This document shows, piece after piece, positions 35,070 to 45,444 of a stretch of DNA of 64,000 nt; the first letter of the stretch is position 1, and every line of letters starts with the position of its first letter. Source of the DNA: Calcarisporiella thermophila CBS 279.70 (Eukaryota > Calcarisporiellomycota); the NCBI RefSeq assembly GCF_041956535.1, contig NW_027192198.1:901834-965833 (forward strand). Direction: 5' to 3'. The position numbers were made by a program, and so were the translations under genes. A model generated the notes under the pieces. It had not been told where the DNA came from and ran no database searches. It was given only the letters and a program-made list of their open reading frames with translations.

Positions 35070-35688
35070 NNNNNNNNNNNNNNNNNNNNNNNNNNNNNNN
35101 NNNNNNNNNNNNNNNNNNNNNNNNNNNNNNNNNNNNNNNNNNNNNNNNNNNNNNNNNNNNNNNNNNNNNNNNNNNNNNNNNNNNNNNNNNNNNNNNNNNN
35201 NNNNNNNNNNNNNNNNNNNNNNNNNNNNNNNNNNNNNNNNNNNNNNNNNNNNNNNNNNNNNNNNNNNNNNNNNNNNNNNNNNNNNNNNNNNNNNNNNNNN
35301 NNNNNNNNNNNNNNNNNNNNNNNNNNNNNNNNNNNNNNNNNNNNNNNNNNNNNNNNNNNNNNNNNNNNNNNNNNNNNNNNNNNNNNNNNNNNNNNNNNNN
35401 NNNNNNNNNNNNNNNNNNNNNNNNNNNNNNNNNNNNNNNNNNNNNNNNNNNNNNNNNNNNNNNNNNNNNNNNNNNNNNNNNNNNNNNNNNNNNNNNNNNN
35501 NNNNNNNNNNNNNNNNNNNNNNNNNNNNNNNNNNNNNNNNNNNNNNNNNNNNNNNNNNNNNNNNNNNNNNNNNNNNNNNNNNNNNNNNNNNNNNNNNNNN
35601 NNNNNNNNNNNNNNNNNNNNNNNNNNNNNNNNNNNNNNNNNNNNNNNNNNNNNNNNNNNNNNNNNNNNNNNNNNNNNNNNNNNNNNNN
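35070..35688. other. assembly gap inside the repeat block
   Basis: 619 bases are given as N. The left edge is a G-rich head (GAGGGAGGGTGG) and the right edge is the 3' half of a SINE copy, so the missing sequence probably includes the 5' part of that copy and further repeats. Confidence 0.95.
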
Positions 35689-35806
35689 CGAGTGAACATC
35701 TATCGATCCAGGACCTATATCTCGTTATGTTAAGTTCATTGACATTAACTTCATGTAATATATGGAAATTAAATAAAAGTTCCCATTAATTGATCAAAAA
35801 AAAAAA
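35689..35806 (+). mobile_element. SINE copy, 3' part only (5' part in the gap)
   Basis: About 100 bp match the 3' half of the complete element at 36148-36481: TATATCTCGTTAT, then CATTAACTT, ATGTAATATATGGAA and AATAAAAGTT, ending GATC plus an A run. It is followed by A-rich GAGGGAGGGTGG, which also stands before the gap at 35037-35056, consistent with a target-site duplication. Confidence 0.75.
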
Positions 35807-35818
35807 GAGGGAGGGTGG

Positions 35819-36131
35819 AAAAACGGCCAGAAGTCCCAACGGAACATGAGCTTAGATATATATTACAGCGACAGTAAATATTACTCTCTTTCAGCACCTT
35901 TGCTTTCTGCTTATCAAACGATATGCGAGAGTAAAGAAAAATTTGCTCTCTACATTTTACTATCTTACATACTCAACCATTCAAATCAACCAACTCTAAC
36001 AATCTATCTACTTTCTTCTCACTTGTAAACCGCTTTAAGGTAGGCTGGGGGCAGTATCCAGGTGATTTTGACGTAGAAGTTACCCTACCGTTTTAACTCT
36101 ACAGGATACTTTTCAATAAAGGTCCTTTGTT
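35819..36131 (+). mobile_element. second short retroposon family, plus orientation
   Basis: A 313-bp insert ends in AGGATACTTTTCAATAAAGG plus an A run and is flanked by A-rich GAGGGAGGGTGG on both sides (35800-35818 and 36132-36150). Its 3' core (GGGGGCAGTAT, then GTGATTTTGACGTAGAAG) is shared with the minus-strand element at 33969-34258. No open frame of note. Confidence 0.68.
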
Positions 36132-36147
36132 AAAAAAAAAGAGGGAG

Positions 36148-36481
36148 GGTGGGATGGTGTAGTGGACTATCCCAAGGATGCCGAATAAAGCGGCGTGGTT
36201 TTGAATCCCACTTCCCCCACCAGCGCTCACTATTAGATCGTATCTGCTGTCCACTTTGATCAATATTGAGTCTCTATTACTTGAAAGATCGCTCCTACGA
36301 AATATTATTGATTTCATGTACGTGCTATTCACGAAAACAATACACGCCTTTCGATTACATGTATATCGATTGCACACCTACCGATCAAAGGCATATATCT
36401 CGTTATCCATTAACATTAACTTTATGTAATATATGGAATTTAATAAAAGTTTCCATTGAATGATCAAAAAAAGTTAAAAAA
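36148..36481 (+). mobile_element. tRNA-derived SINE with Pol III A and B boxes
   Basis: The first 75 bp look like a decayed tRNA. Seven bases GGTGGGA can pair with TTCCCCC. The A box TGGTGTAGTGG (36155-36165) fits the consensus. The B box GGTTTTGAATCC (36197-36208) has one extra T against GGTTCGAATCC. The tRNA part ends ACCA (36219-36222), as if copied from a mature tRNA with CCA. An unrelated body follows, then a tail ATATATGGAATTTAATAAAA and GATC plus A run. The tail is shared with three other copies in this block. It is non-coding and probably mobilised by a LINE. Confidence 0.75.
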
Positions 36482-36489
36482 GAGGAGGT

Positions 36490-36826
36490 TAGAGAGGCTA
36501 GGTGTCCGTGCTCAGGACAGTAGAAATAGCGTTCCACTTTCTTGAGCTGCGATTTCTCGTCTTCGCTAAGATTCTGTTTCTTAAGTATAATGTCGAATTT
36601 CATTGTGTTTAGTCCACTCTGACCATGTCGTGTAGTCGGGATTCTTGCTGAAGACTTTTACTTTAGCTGTTGTTCCGGAAATGCACCGCATCAAAAAGCT
36701 CTGACATTTTAATGTCATCAAATAGTGTAATTGCTTCTCTAGATCCCATATCTCGTTGAGTCTGGAATCAAATCCACAAATATATCGGTCAATGATTTCT
36801 TCTTGGGTCAGGTCTGGTATTTGCAA
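36490..36826 (-). pseudogene. retrotransposon gag fragment, frameshifted
   Basis: Two minus-strand pieces in different frames keep gag order. The first (36826-36600) has IPDLTQEEIIDRYICGFDSR, like the capsid segment of Ty3/gypsy gag proteins. The second (36605-36490) reads LSEDEKSQLKKVERYFYC then PEHGHLAS, like the linker and zinc knuckle before protease. The knuckle has lost its first and last Cys. No protease or reverse transcriptase follows, so only a short dead fragment remains, next to the SINE tail. Confidence 0.65.
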
Positions 36827-36929
36827 GACGATTGATCAGAATGCAAAGGCATATTCTTTAACACCTCCTTTCTGGTTTCTTATTTCAATATTCTATAAAT
36901 ATAACATTAAATGCTAAATAAGGTTGGCA

Positions 36930-37025
36930 AGGAATAATTTTTGGGTGATTTTAACAAAATAAGACTAATTTGTTAAATCTACCTTATTAACTTCATAGGA
37001 TACTTTATAATAATGATCCATAGCT
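36930..37025 (+). repeat. weak third copy of the 3' retroposon core
   Basis: GGGTGATTTTAACAAAAT and AGGATACTTTATAATAATG resemble the 3' core and tail of the element at 35819-36131, with many changes. An old relic is likely. The rest of 36831-37616 is AT-rich and I see no gene in it. Confidence 0.4.
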
Positions 37026-37616
37026 TAAGGTATATAAAATTCAAACTACTATGAAAGAAAATATACTTAGCATTGGTTTTAGTTTAAATAATCTGACATT
37101 TTTCCAGAGAAAATTGATATTTTGCACTAGAGAAAAAAATTACTGATATATTGATATAATTACGAACCGTTATTATATCTTGTTATATAGTAATATCTAT
37201 TTACCGTTGTTTTTCACCTCAATATACATATCAATTTCCAAGCTAGAGTAAATGCTGTGGAGCTCAGATTTAATACGAATAACCAAGAAAAAGAATGCGT
37301 CACTAATCATAGCTTGGACCAAAATAAACATAATTGGGGATATAGTTTATCCGCTGTAATAGTTCGAAGAACTAGCTTTGTTTGATTTTATCCAATTGGT
37401 GCGTATTGATTGGAACGTGACTCCAGAGTAATGGGAAACAGTCGAACTATAAGCTATCTGACTCTGGTAGATATAATCATAAAATATGAGTCATAATATT
37501 TTTGATATATATAGGATTTTGTTTGTTCATATTGTTTCGTTTTAAGTATTTTACTTTATTTTTCGAGATCAGCATTACTTGATTATTATCTATCTTTCAA
37601 CAAAGAAAAAAATAAA

Positions 37617-38445
37617 ATGCTCATAACGCTCGTTAGGCAGTAAGATTTAAAATTTTCTCTAATAGTTCCACAAATTGATTGTTATCGATCATAGTGGAGA
37701 ATCGACCGATAATGTAAGCTGGCTTTGGTCTGGATTCTCTGACCCTCAACTAACTTCACTTGGCCTAAGACAAGTGGAGCTTGTTTCTGCACGTTTCAAG
37801 GACACAAAAGTATTTCTAATATATGCAAAGTAATTTCACTTTTCGTTGAGTAGCAATTAATTTAAACAATAGTTTTCGAGAATATATTCAAGTGATCTTC
37901 AACGGGCAAGACTCACGGGTGAAGCCATCCTTGCTCACAATCGCTATCGCTTGTCTACGCCTCCTTTAATAATAGATACTCGTATAAGAGAGATAAATTT
38001 CGGTGAATTAGAGGGCACTCCTTGCTCAAAGTTAGATCTCAAGAAGAAATGGGATCGCAGCGTAAAATTTCCTGGCGGAGAGTCATTTAAAGATTGCTTT
38101 TTAAGAGCATCAGCGATAGTAGATGAAATTCTGAACGAGTATTTAAATACTTCGATTGAAAAGGAAAATAGTACAGAGGAGAGGATTCGGCTAACCGATA
38201 AAGATGAACCGCATATTCTGATCGCTACCCATGGTGGATGGATTTCTGAATTCCTGCGCGTCCTCTCTCTTCGTGCAGGTATCACTTTCGAATTCTCCCC
38301 TATCCCTAACACTAGCGTTACTACGGTGCGTGTTTCTCTGCCTTCCCGATCGAAAGGTATTCAACCACCAACGAACGGCAAAACGCTAAAACTTGAATAT
38401 TTGTTTAAGTATGATGTGTCTCATATAGAGTCAATACTCAATTAA
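37617..38445 (+). CDS. histidine phosphatase superfamily (phosphoglycerate mutase-like/TIGAR-like) protein
   Basis: Three exons: 37617-37639, 37695-37809 and 37873-38445, giving 236 residues. The first exon supplies MLITLVRH and the second continues GESTDNVSWLWSGF, so the catalytic RHGES motif is split by a 55-bp intron inside the His codon. Further family marks are SDPQLTSLGLRQVELVSARF, YSSDLQRARLTGEAI, REINFGELEGTP and the second histidine in HILIATHGGWISEF. The fold removes phosphate via a phosphohistidine. The length and missing mutase-specific loops favour a phosphatase of the TIGAR/Ais/YOR283W kind over glycolytic mutase; the substrate is unknown. The gene stands intact in the middle of the repeat block. 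Confidence 0.87.
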
Positions 38446-38711
38446 ATGCAATATTACCGGATATTAAATTTAATTGAAGTGATCACAGTTGCTATCACCA
38501 GTGAAATCATAGAGTCATGTATCTTGTTGAGAATATTTGGTAAATACAACATCGCATTGTTGAAAATAATTAGAAAGTTACCTTCAATATTGCGATATTT
38601 AAAAACCTGAACATGATTATGCAAATTTATAATGGTGTATAGACCATCATGAGAATAGTTAACTGTATCGAAGATTCAACAAAATTATTATTAAAATATT
38701 ATATTATTTAT

Positions 38712-39375
38712 CCTTGAGATTTTTTTCTATTTTCTATTTTTTTCTCTTTCCCCATTTTAGCCTGAAGCTTTCCTCGTCTTTTTTCCTCTGTGCCTGTATC
38801 CATTGTCCATTGATTGCTATGATAAGATCTGATAAAAAGATACACTTGAATGCGATGTCCTCGTGTTCTTGGTTGTCCATTACAATTGCAATCCTGGTCT
38901 TATATATACTCCACACCATGATGTCGTGTAACAACATGGAGACTTGTCGATCTTTGCCCTGTGTCTCCTCGTAGAATCCGAAGAGTTTCTCGTACTTATG
39001 CATGGTTGTCCAGGGCTTATCGAGGATCTTTTGATGGAGCCTGTTAAACCACCTCCACAGATCTCCAATTCTCGCACATTCAAAGAAGGCATGTTCTATT
39101 GTCTCTATCTCTTCTCGTCGACATCTCTTGCAGTTGGGGCTTGAGTGGTCGAAGTGTTGGACAATTCTTGCTGTTATCAGCTTGTGTTGAAGGAGACGCC
39201 ATCGAAGGCTCTTTTGCTTTGGTTCGCTTGGGCGTCTTGGCCAGCTCTTCCAGGCTCTTCTCCACGCTCCTTCACCTGAGGTAATGTGCGCCCATTCTCT
39301 AGTTACCGCAACTGGATCTGCTATTACGCTCTCGAATACCTTGTGACTGTCAAAGTAACTTGATCGTACCAAAAA
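38712..39375 (-). mobile_element. 5'-truncated LINE: C-terminal end of the ORF2 polyprotein with zf-RVT region
   Basis: A minus-strand frame stays open for over 200 codons and ends at 38734. It is followed by an A-rich tail (about 38733-38712 on the minus strand). It contains the zinc-binding region found after reverse transcriptase in many LINEs: SLRWRLLQHKLITARIVQHF, then CKRCRREEIETIEHAFFEC and GDLWRWF. No reverse transcriptase core is present upstream; the similarity stops near 39375, just before the LTR. That is the usual form of a dead-on-arrival LINE insertion. The open frame suggests it is recent. Confidence 0.8.
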
Positions 39376-39397
39376 CCGATTTTCTTGTAACACTGAT

Positions 39398-39811
39398 TGT
39401 TGCGTCGAATAATAGACTAATAAGGTCTTTCCTGACAATCCCCCAGATACCCCTAAGCTCTTGATTGTCCTTCCGTAAACACTTCAGAAGGCTAATAAAC
39501 GACACAAAGTGGATTGTAAAATAATCCGGTTCTATCCCAAAACAAAATAGCACACTTTTTATTGTAAACAAAGATGTTTCCCTTTTATACTAAAGATAAC
39601 GTACCACAAACATAAATGTAAACAAGATAATAAAAATATAATGAGGTAATCAAGGAAAAATATGTTAACCGTAACCGTAAGCTAATTAATATACTAATAA
39701 AACCATCCCAAGAACTTAAAGAAGTGTAAAAGAAAAATAAGCCACCAAAACCAAGCCTCCTTTCCTCCCACTGCGCCATAATTCCATATTGTGCCAATTC
39801 TCCTCACAACA
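39398..39811. mobile_element. solo LTR, copy 1
   Basis: 414 bp begin TGTTGCGTCGAAT and end CCTCACAACA, so the ends are TG...CA. It is a direct repeat of 39818-40256. The two match closely over the first about 200 bp (TAATAAGGTCT, then CCCTAAGCTCTTGATTGTCC) and at the end (ACTGCGCCATAA, CATATTGTGCCAA), with a more diverged middle. A TATA-like TTTTATACT lies near 39584. No internal retrotransposon sequence is attached. Confidence 0.8.
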
Positions 39812-39817
39812 ACGATG

Positions 39818-40256
39818 TGTTGCGTCGAATATATGTCTAATAAGGTCTATCCCGACAATCCTCCAGCTATCCCTAAGCTCTTGATTGTCCTTCCTTAAAC
39901 ACTTCAGAAGACTAATAAACGACACAAGATGGTGGTTTGAAACGTATCCGGTTCTATCTCAACACCAAATAGCACGTCCTTTATTGTAATTGAAATATCG
40001 GTCTTTTTATACTGTTGTTAACGTATCACATAGGGAAAAATATAAATAATATAAGTAATAAAATGGCATCATCTCAATATAATAAAGTTATCATAAAATA
40101 AGGTTGGCGTAATAAACAACCGTATAATATTAAATATTCTCACAAAAGGCTCAGTTAAAGAAATAAAAATAATAAAGTGATCAAGTCACAAAAGCTAAGC
40201 CTCCATTCTCTACTACTGCGCCATAAATCCATATTGTGCCAAATTTCCTCACAACA
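39818..40256. mobile_element. solo LTR, copy 2, immediately upstream of tRNA-Lys
   Basis: 439 bp with the same TGTTGCG...CACAACA ends as copy 1. It is flanked by GATG on both sides (39814-39817 and 40257-40260), a likely 4-bp target-site duplication. Its right end lies nine bases before the mature tRNA-Lys gene at 40266. Only six bases separate it from copy 1. Confidence 0.82.
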
Positions 40257-40265
40257 GATGTGATA

Positions 40266-40338
40266 GCCCGGCTAGCTCAATCGGTAGAGCGTGAGACTCT
40301 TAATCTCAAGGTTGTGGGTTCGACCCCCACGTTGGGCG
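40266..40338 (+). tRNA. tRNA-Lys (CTT), third copy
   Basis: 73 bases identical to the two copies at 34519 and 34902, same anticodon CTT and no intron. Its flanks differ from theirs, so it is not part of the same duplication. Two solo LTRs lie directly upstream, and a T run follows at 40343-40349 as a possible Pol III terminator. Confidence 0.95.
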
Positions 40339-40592
40339 TTACATTTTTTACTGTATTGAAAAGCTTTAATGGTTAAATATAATCTTAAAAAATCCAATCT
40401 AGATATAAAATTTAAATTTAAGTTAATGGTCGTGAGAAAACAGGCGCAATTCTATTTTCTAAGGAGAATAAAATGTATAGTAAAACTCGTATGAATGTGT
40501 ATACATGTCAAGATAAGGAGGAACTATTAATAATTAGCCATACTAATATATTTAATATAAACTAATTCAGACACATTTGAAGCGGAAAAGCA

Positions 40593-43500
40593 CTACAAAA
40601 TTCCTTGAGAGTAGTACTGGAAAGTATCGTACAATTTTGTAAACACATTTCCATAACTTGATATAATTAATCTGTCCACGAACTCATCAATTTGCACTTC
40701 TGTGAGGGAAAGTTGAAATCGCTCTCGTAGCATCGATAAGGTATACTCTCCACTGAAGCATGCCAATTTCGAGTCCTTTTGCATCATTTCCACAAGCAAA
40801 ATAATGCGATCACAGTGTTTGCGGACAGCTAAAAATGCACGTTTCATAAGTGCTCGAAATTCGGCAAATAATTCGCTTTGAAGGCCACCGAGAATATCAA
40901 TGTATTCTTGCGGAAGTTTAAAAGGTGCCATCTCGAATCCAACAGAACCAGGGGAATTAGAGAGCATAAACCCGAAGTCGATATCTATTGAAGTTGTCAA
41001 AATTAGCTCCTTGGGCACTTGAATACCATTTAGTTATGGGAACTAGCTTACGAATAAGATGGCCTTCTTTATCCAGCAACACATTCCCGTTGTGTCTATC
41101 TTTAATTGAAAGTAAGTAGCATATTATTGAGTAGGCCACAAGTGAACGCATAAAGCAGTCCTGAGCCTTTTGGAATTCCTTAGTAGATGGGTCTCCATAG
41201 GTCTGAAATGGTACGTAGTAAATGGTATTATAAGAACAATACAAATAAATAAGTAAATAAAAAGCTTACCCGTACAAAATGATCGTATAACGTATACATC
41301 ACTCCAGGACTATGATATCCCCGCTTATATGCATCCTTCTTAATTGAGTGCACAGATATGGAGTTTTGAACTGTCTCGATCAATCCTGCATTATCTGATG
41401 TGACCAACACTCGGAAACTAAAATAAGATGGACTCAGTAATTTTGTCTAATATATAAATGAAAAAAATGTTACTATTTAACCCAAACGGGTACTTTCGCT
41501 TCTTCCCAAATCCGCTGCATCTCACGTATTAGTTGTGTAGCCAACTGTTCCTGTCGTAGATCAGAGCCATGCTTCACAATTACACTTAGCAAACGCCAAT
41601 TCGAGAGATGACCATAGGGGGAGCTCTCACGAACTCGTGACTGTTTCGCCTCCCAATCCTCCTGGAAAACTGCAGCTAATTAAAAAAATTTTATTAAATT
41701 TATATTCGAGAAAAATATAATGCAGAATAACTCACCACTTGGATCATCTTTATTGACTTGCGGAATTCCTTCAATCTCAACAGTTTCGACGTCAACAACT
41801 TCCACTTCACCTTCCTGTTGCTGGGTTACTCTTCGCTCTTCAAGTGCCATCATCTCATTTAAAATTTTTTGGCGAATAGCTTCGAATTTTTGTACGTCGG
41901 CACGTTGCTTTTTTTGCGTAGCAGCACGTTGATTGCGTTGCAACTGTGCAAGCATAATAGCAGCTGCGCGCATTTTGCTTGCAAATTCATCAGAAGTAGA
42001 ATCGGAGCGGTGCCGTACAATCTTTGTTTTGCGTGTTGAAGAGCTTGCACTATTTGAAATCTTTGAAGAGGTATGAGTGGGATCTTCTACAGACTGGGTC
42101 GAAGAAATGGTGACTGCTTGGGTCGATTCAGGCCGGATCGGTGGTTTACTGGATTCATCTTCATCCCCAATGTTCTTATTGCTATCTTCTTTTGTAATTG
42201 GTATTGAAGAAATTACTATTTTGTCGGCCTCTAATGGAAGAGTGTCGTTCATCTTATCCGACTCTATAACTATAGAAGAAGATCGCTCGGGTTTACTCTG
42301 CTCATTGCTCGCTTTTAATTCTGAGTTAGATTCTAATATTATACGTCGGCGATTTGATTTCTTAGGTGTAATGTTTGAAGAGGACACGGCATCATCGTCA
42401 AGAATTTCAATAAATAATAGATAAGGAACCTTAAAGAAATATAAGTTAAGCAAAATGAATTAAACAATAACAGATGTTAATAATTACTCGCTCTGCTGAA
42501 TTTAATACTACTGCTTCATTTGAAGCGATTCGCACTACTCGATGGTGTCGACAGTTTGAATTACTAGACGCGGTACACCACATTGGAATGCAAATCTCTG
42601 CAGGCAAATTGCGATTCAGCAATGTTAGCTCTGCATGCAGAGCACTTATTCTCGCTGCCTTAGGAACAATCATCAGGCGTGTTGAAATATCAACAAGTGC
42701 CAAGATAAATTGCATCTCGGATTGAAAACTTGAGCTTTTGATACGGCGGTTACGGGTATTAGATTGTTGAGGTAGTGCCGCTGCAAGGCTTGGAAGAGAA
42801 TTTGTGATGCGGAGACCTTCGGATGAACGACGCTCAGAAGGAGGGTTCTTGACCGAGACATCCTCCTCAGAGCCTGAATCGGACGAATGACGATGCAAAT
42901 CAGGCTGAGAGCTGAATGCAAAAGAACTAGAGCGTGGAATATCCATTGTCGGTTGGTGAGTCGAAAGAAGAGAAGGGGAGAGTGAAGAGCGCGATTCAAT
43001 GCTAGGGGTTGATCCATCCAAGGTTCTAACGCGTCTACCCTGAGCAATTGCAAGCTGGCCCGCACTACGTAAAAGGAAAGGAGCACCAATCGCAGCAGCC
43101 ATTATGCCCATTCCTACCACCGCTGGGAAAGTATTCTCACGTACACGATATGTCGGCAGACCTAAACTAATAGATGCGGTCTCACTTCGTTCTAATAAGT
43201 CGTCCTCACCCAGCACAATAGCCTGGCTTTTATTGAGCAATCGTTTGCAAAGCGTAAAGGCTTGTGAATGAGGTGTTGCTGAGAGATCGGAAACATAAGC
43301 TTGTAAAAACCATAAACACTAAAATATAGAATAGGGAATTATTTAATTATCAAGAGGAAGATACAATAAACCCCGATCAATATACTCACCAGTACAGCAA
43401 TGTGTGACGATTCTTTACATTTGTCAATAATAAAGCTCTCCAAGGCAACTGATTCTGATGGACGAGTAACAAGTAAATGCCTTGCATTTTAAAGGTAAAA

Positions 43501-43715
43501 TTCAATTAGCAAACTCTCCTATTTGAATCAAATGGATAAACATACACTAATTGAGGAAGGAAGAATTCAATTTCGCTATTAGGAAATCTCTTTAACTCAT
43601 TGCAAAGATAATGTTGAATGCCAACTGAATCAGGGTATCGAAAAAGGTAAGACACGGCGATCCACGAGTTGAAGTGTTCCGATGTGAATAAACGAAGCAG
43701 TAATGGATTGGACAT
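40593..43715 (-). CDS. PIK1: phosphatidylinositol 4-kinase, Pik1/PI4K-beta type
   Basis: Eight exons on the minus strand: 43715-43546, 43480-43390, 43318-42488, 42429-41736, 41675-41474, 41417-41270, 41202-41052 and 40984-40593, giving about 892 residues. The N-terminus (WIAVSYLFRYPDSVGIQHYL, AVLCLWFLQAYVSDLS) is the lipid-kinase unique/helical region. A long Ser-rich, charged linker follows. The kinase half contains RVPYLLFIEILDDD, HGSDLRQEQLATQLIREMQ, GLIETVQNSISVHSIKKD, IKDRHNGNVLLD (catalytic loop) and HIDFGFMLSNSPGS (HxDFG at about 763-767). It ends QYYSQGIL as in PI4K-beta. The enzyme makes PI4P at the Golgi for vesicle formation. All seven joins keep phase. Confidence 0.95.
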
Positions 43716-44146
43716 AATTAACTAATGAAATAGAGCTAGTTGTAATAGAATGTCCAATGTTATCGCGTAGTTTGCGATGTACGGATTTAGCAATACAAGA
43801 TGATCGCTTCTCGCTCAATTTGATGAGTCTCCGAAATCATAACTTCTTGAAAGCGTAGCTTTCAGAAATTTTGAACCATATCGAGCGAGGAAAACTCCTA
43901 CACGTGTGCTAAGCCATTAATCACATTATTGCAATTATAAAAATTCGGAATAATAACTAGTCTTTATTCTAAATATTAATTCCAAGTTTGAGTAGCCAAG
44001 AAAAAGGCCATATAGTAAAATCTGGCTTTAATAAATATTGAATGTAGATATATGTGATCTGTATCAATAAATAAATGTTTACAAGAAATGCAATCTACAA
44101 ATGCTTTATGGACATATATGTTGAAATTCCAGAATGAATGCGATCG
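43716..44146. other. AT-rich intergenic region
   Basis: This lies upstream of PIK1 and downstream of the secreted-protein gene. No gene is seen. Confidence 0.55.
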
Positions 44147-44910
44147 CTAGCAATTCTCAGCAGCAGTAGGTTCAGCATCTGAAATATCCTTTCCATTGCC
44201 TTCATCTCCACTATCTGATGTGGATTTCGATTCTACTTCGCCGTTACCATTTACGAATGCCTTACTAGATTTGTCAGTGCTGTCTTTATCGTCCTTTTCT
44301 TCATTTTTTGTATTATTGATTCCTTTCGGCCCTGAATAATCACCCGGTACAATTGATTCACATCCTGCCTCCGATCGACCAACGTTGCAATCTTTCTTGT
44401 TATCGCAACAGCGGATACAATAAAGCCCATCTATAAGATTTGATAATGGATTTAGTATGATAGCTTCAAAGATAATGGTTTGATATCCGAGTACTTACCA
44501 GAGGGCTCTACAAGATTAACAAAGCTTTTATAACCAGCACAAGATGCGCCAACTGGTGCTCTTACGTCATACTGGCCCCCTTCGTCCAGTTTGGATAGAC
44601 CATATTTCGATGGGTCAATTCTTCCGGTTACTTGAACATAGCCTTTGCCTGATGCGAAATGCGCACTTTGTATGAAACCTTTTGGAAAGAGTTTAGCACC
44701 AGGCGCATTCTTCATATCTTTGGTGCAAAAAGCGATGGCATTATCTTCTGCCTTAGCGATATCACCACCGAATTTTGGGGGGAGGAAAAAGCAGAAGTTA
44801 TCGGCGCTAACAACTGAGGCAACACTACCCTGCTCGCTTTTTCCTTTTGGTGCAGCCACAGCGAGAGATGCGACTCCAAAAAATGCTGTGACAGTTAAAA
44901 GATATTTCAT
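44147..44910 (-). CDS. secreted cysteine-containing protein, unknown function
   Basis: Two exons on the minus strand, 44910-44499 and 44430-44147, give 231 residues. A signal peptide (MKYLLTVTAFFGVASLAVAA) is followed by a compact domain of about 140 residues with FCFFLPPKFGG, DMKNAPGAKLFPKGFIQSAH and GYVQVTGRIDPSKYGLS. The exon join gives LVEPSDGLYCIRCCDNKKDC and then EAGCESIVPGDYSG, a Cys-rich end to the domain. The last about 70 residues are acidic, Ser/Lys/Asp-rich and probably disordered. The layout resembles a widespread family of uncharacterised fungal secreted proteins with a WYCIRCC-like motif; I do not know a function. A TATA box stands 67 bp before the ATG. Confidence 0.8.
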
Positions 44911-45444
44911 GACGCAAAAGGAACCTTATAAATATAATAAGGAATATACACTCGATTGAGCAAGGTGAAAGGGTGCTTTTATAGTAAACTGACAAGGTGG
45001 GCTGGAGAAGGCTATTAATAGGACGCGGCGTTTGTATAGAACTTCTGCTGATTGTTTTTCCTTGGAATAGGCTATTAAGATGTTGCTTTGGACTTCTCCG
45101 AGCAATAATTTTTTAATCTATTTTAATACCAAGCAAATGGGATCAAGCGGAATTTTTGTACTCTTGGCAATGGATTTGTGCAGGGTTCCCTGGGCATTCA
45201 ATAACCCAGACTCAAGTCTTTTGAGGAATCCAAAGAAATGGTATCCATTTTGTATAACTTTATGAGTTCATTTATCGAAATATTCTTTACTATAGAATTT
45301 TAAGAATTTTTAATAGAGCTTAGTTTGTTTATACGCCGAATATTCAAGATATTTATATTTATTGACAAATTTCGCTAAAGTAAAATCCACTTGGCAGTCA
45401 CTTATAATAACTCCCCAAAGGCTGTATTAGTTAAGTCAACTGCG
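44911..45444. other. intergenic, divergent promoter (secreted protein / CCE1)
   Basis: The two flanking genes point away from each other. Only the TATA box of the secreted-protein gene is clear. No other gene is seen. Confidence 0.6.
44976..44983 (-). promoter_or_regulatory. TATA box of the secreted-protein gene
   Basis: TATAAAAG on the minus strand lies about 67 bp upstream of the ATG at 44910. Confidence 0.55.

Noticed and set aside
35064-35789. Open frames spanning the second gap
   Set aside because: They exist only because unknown bases contain no stops.
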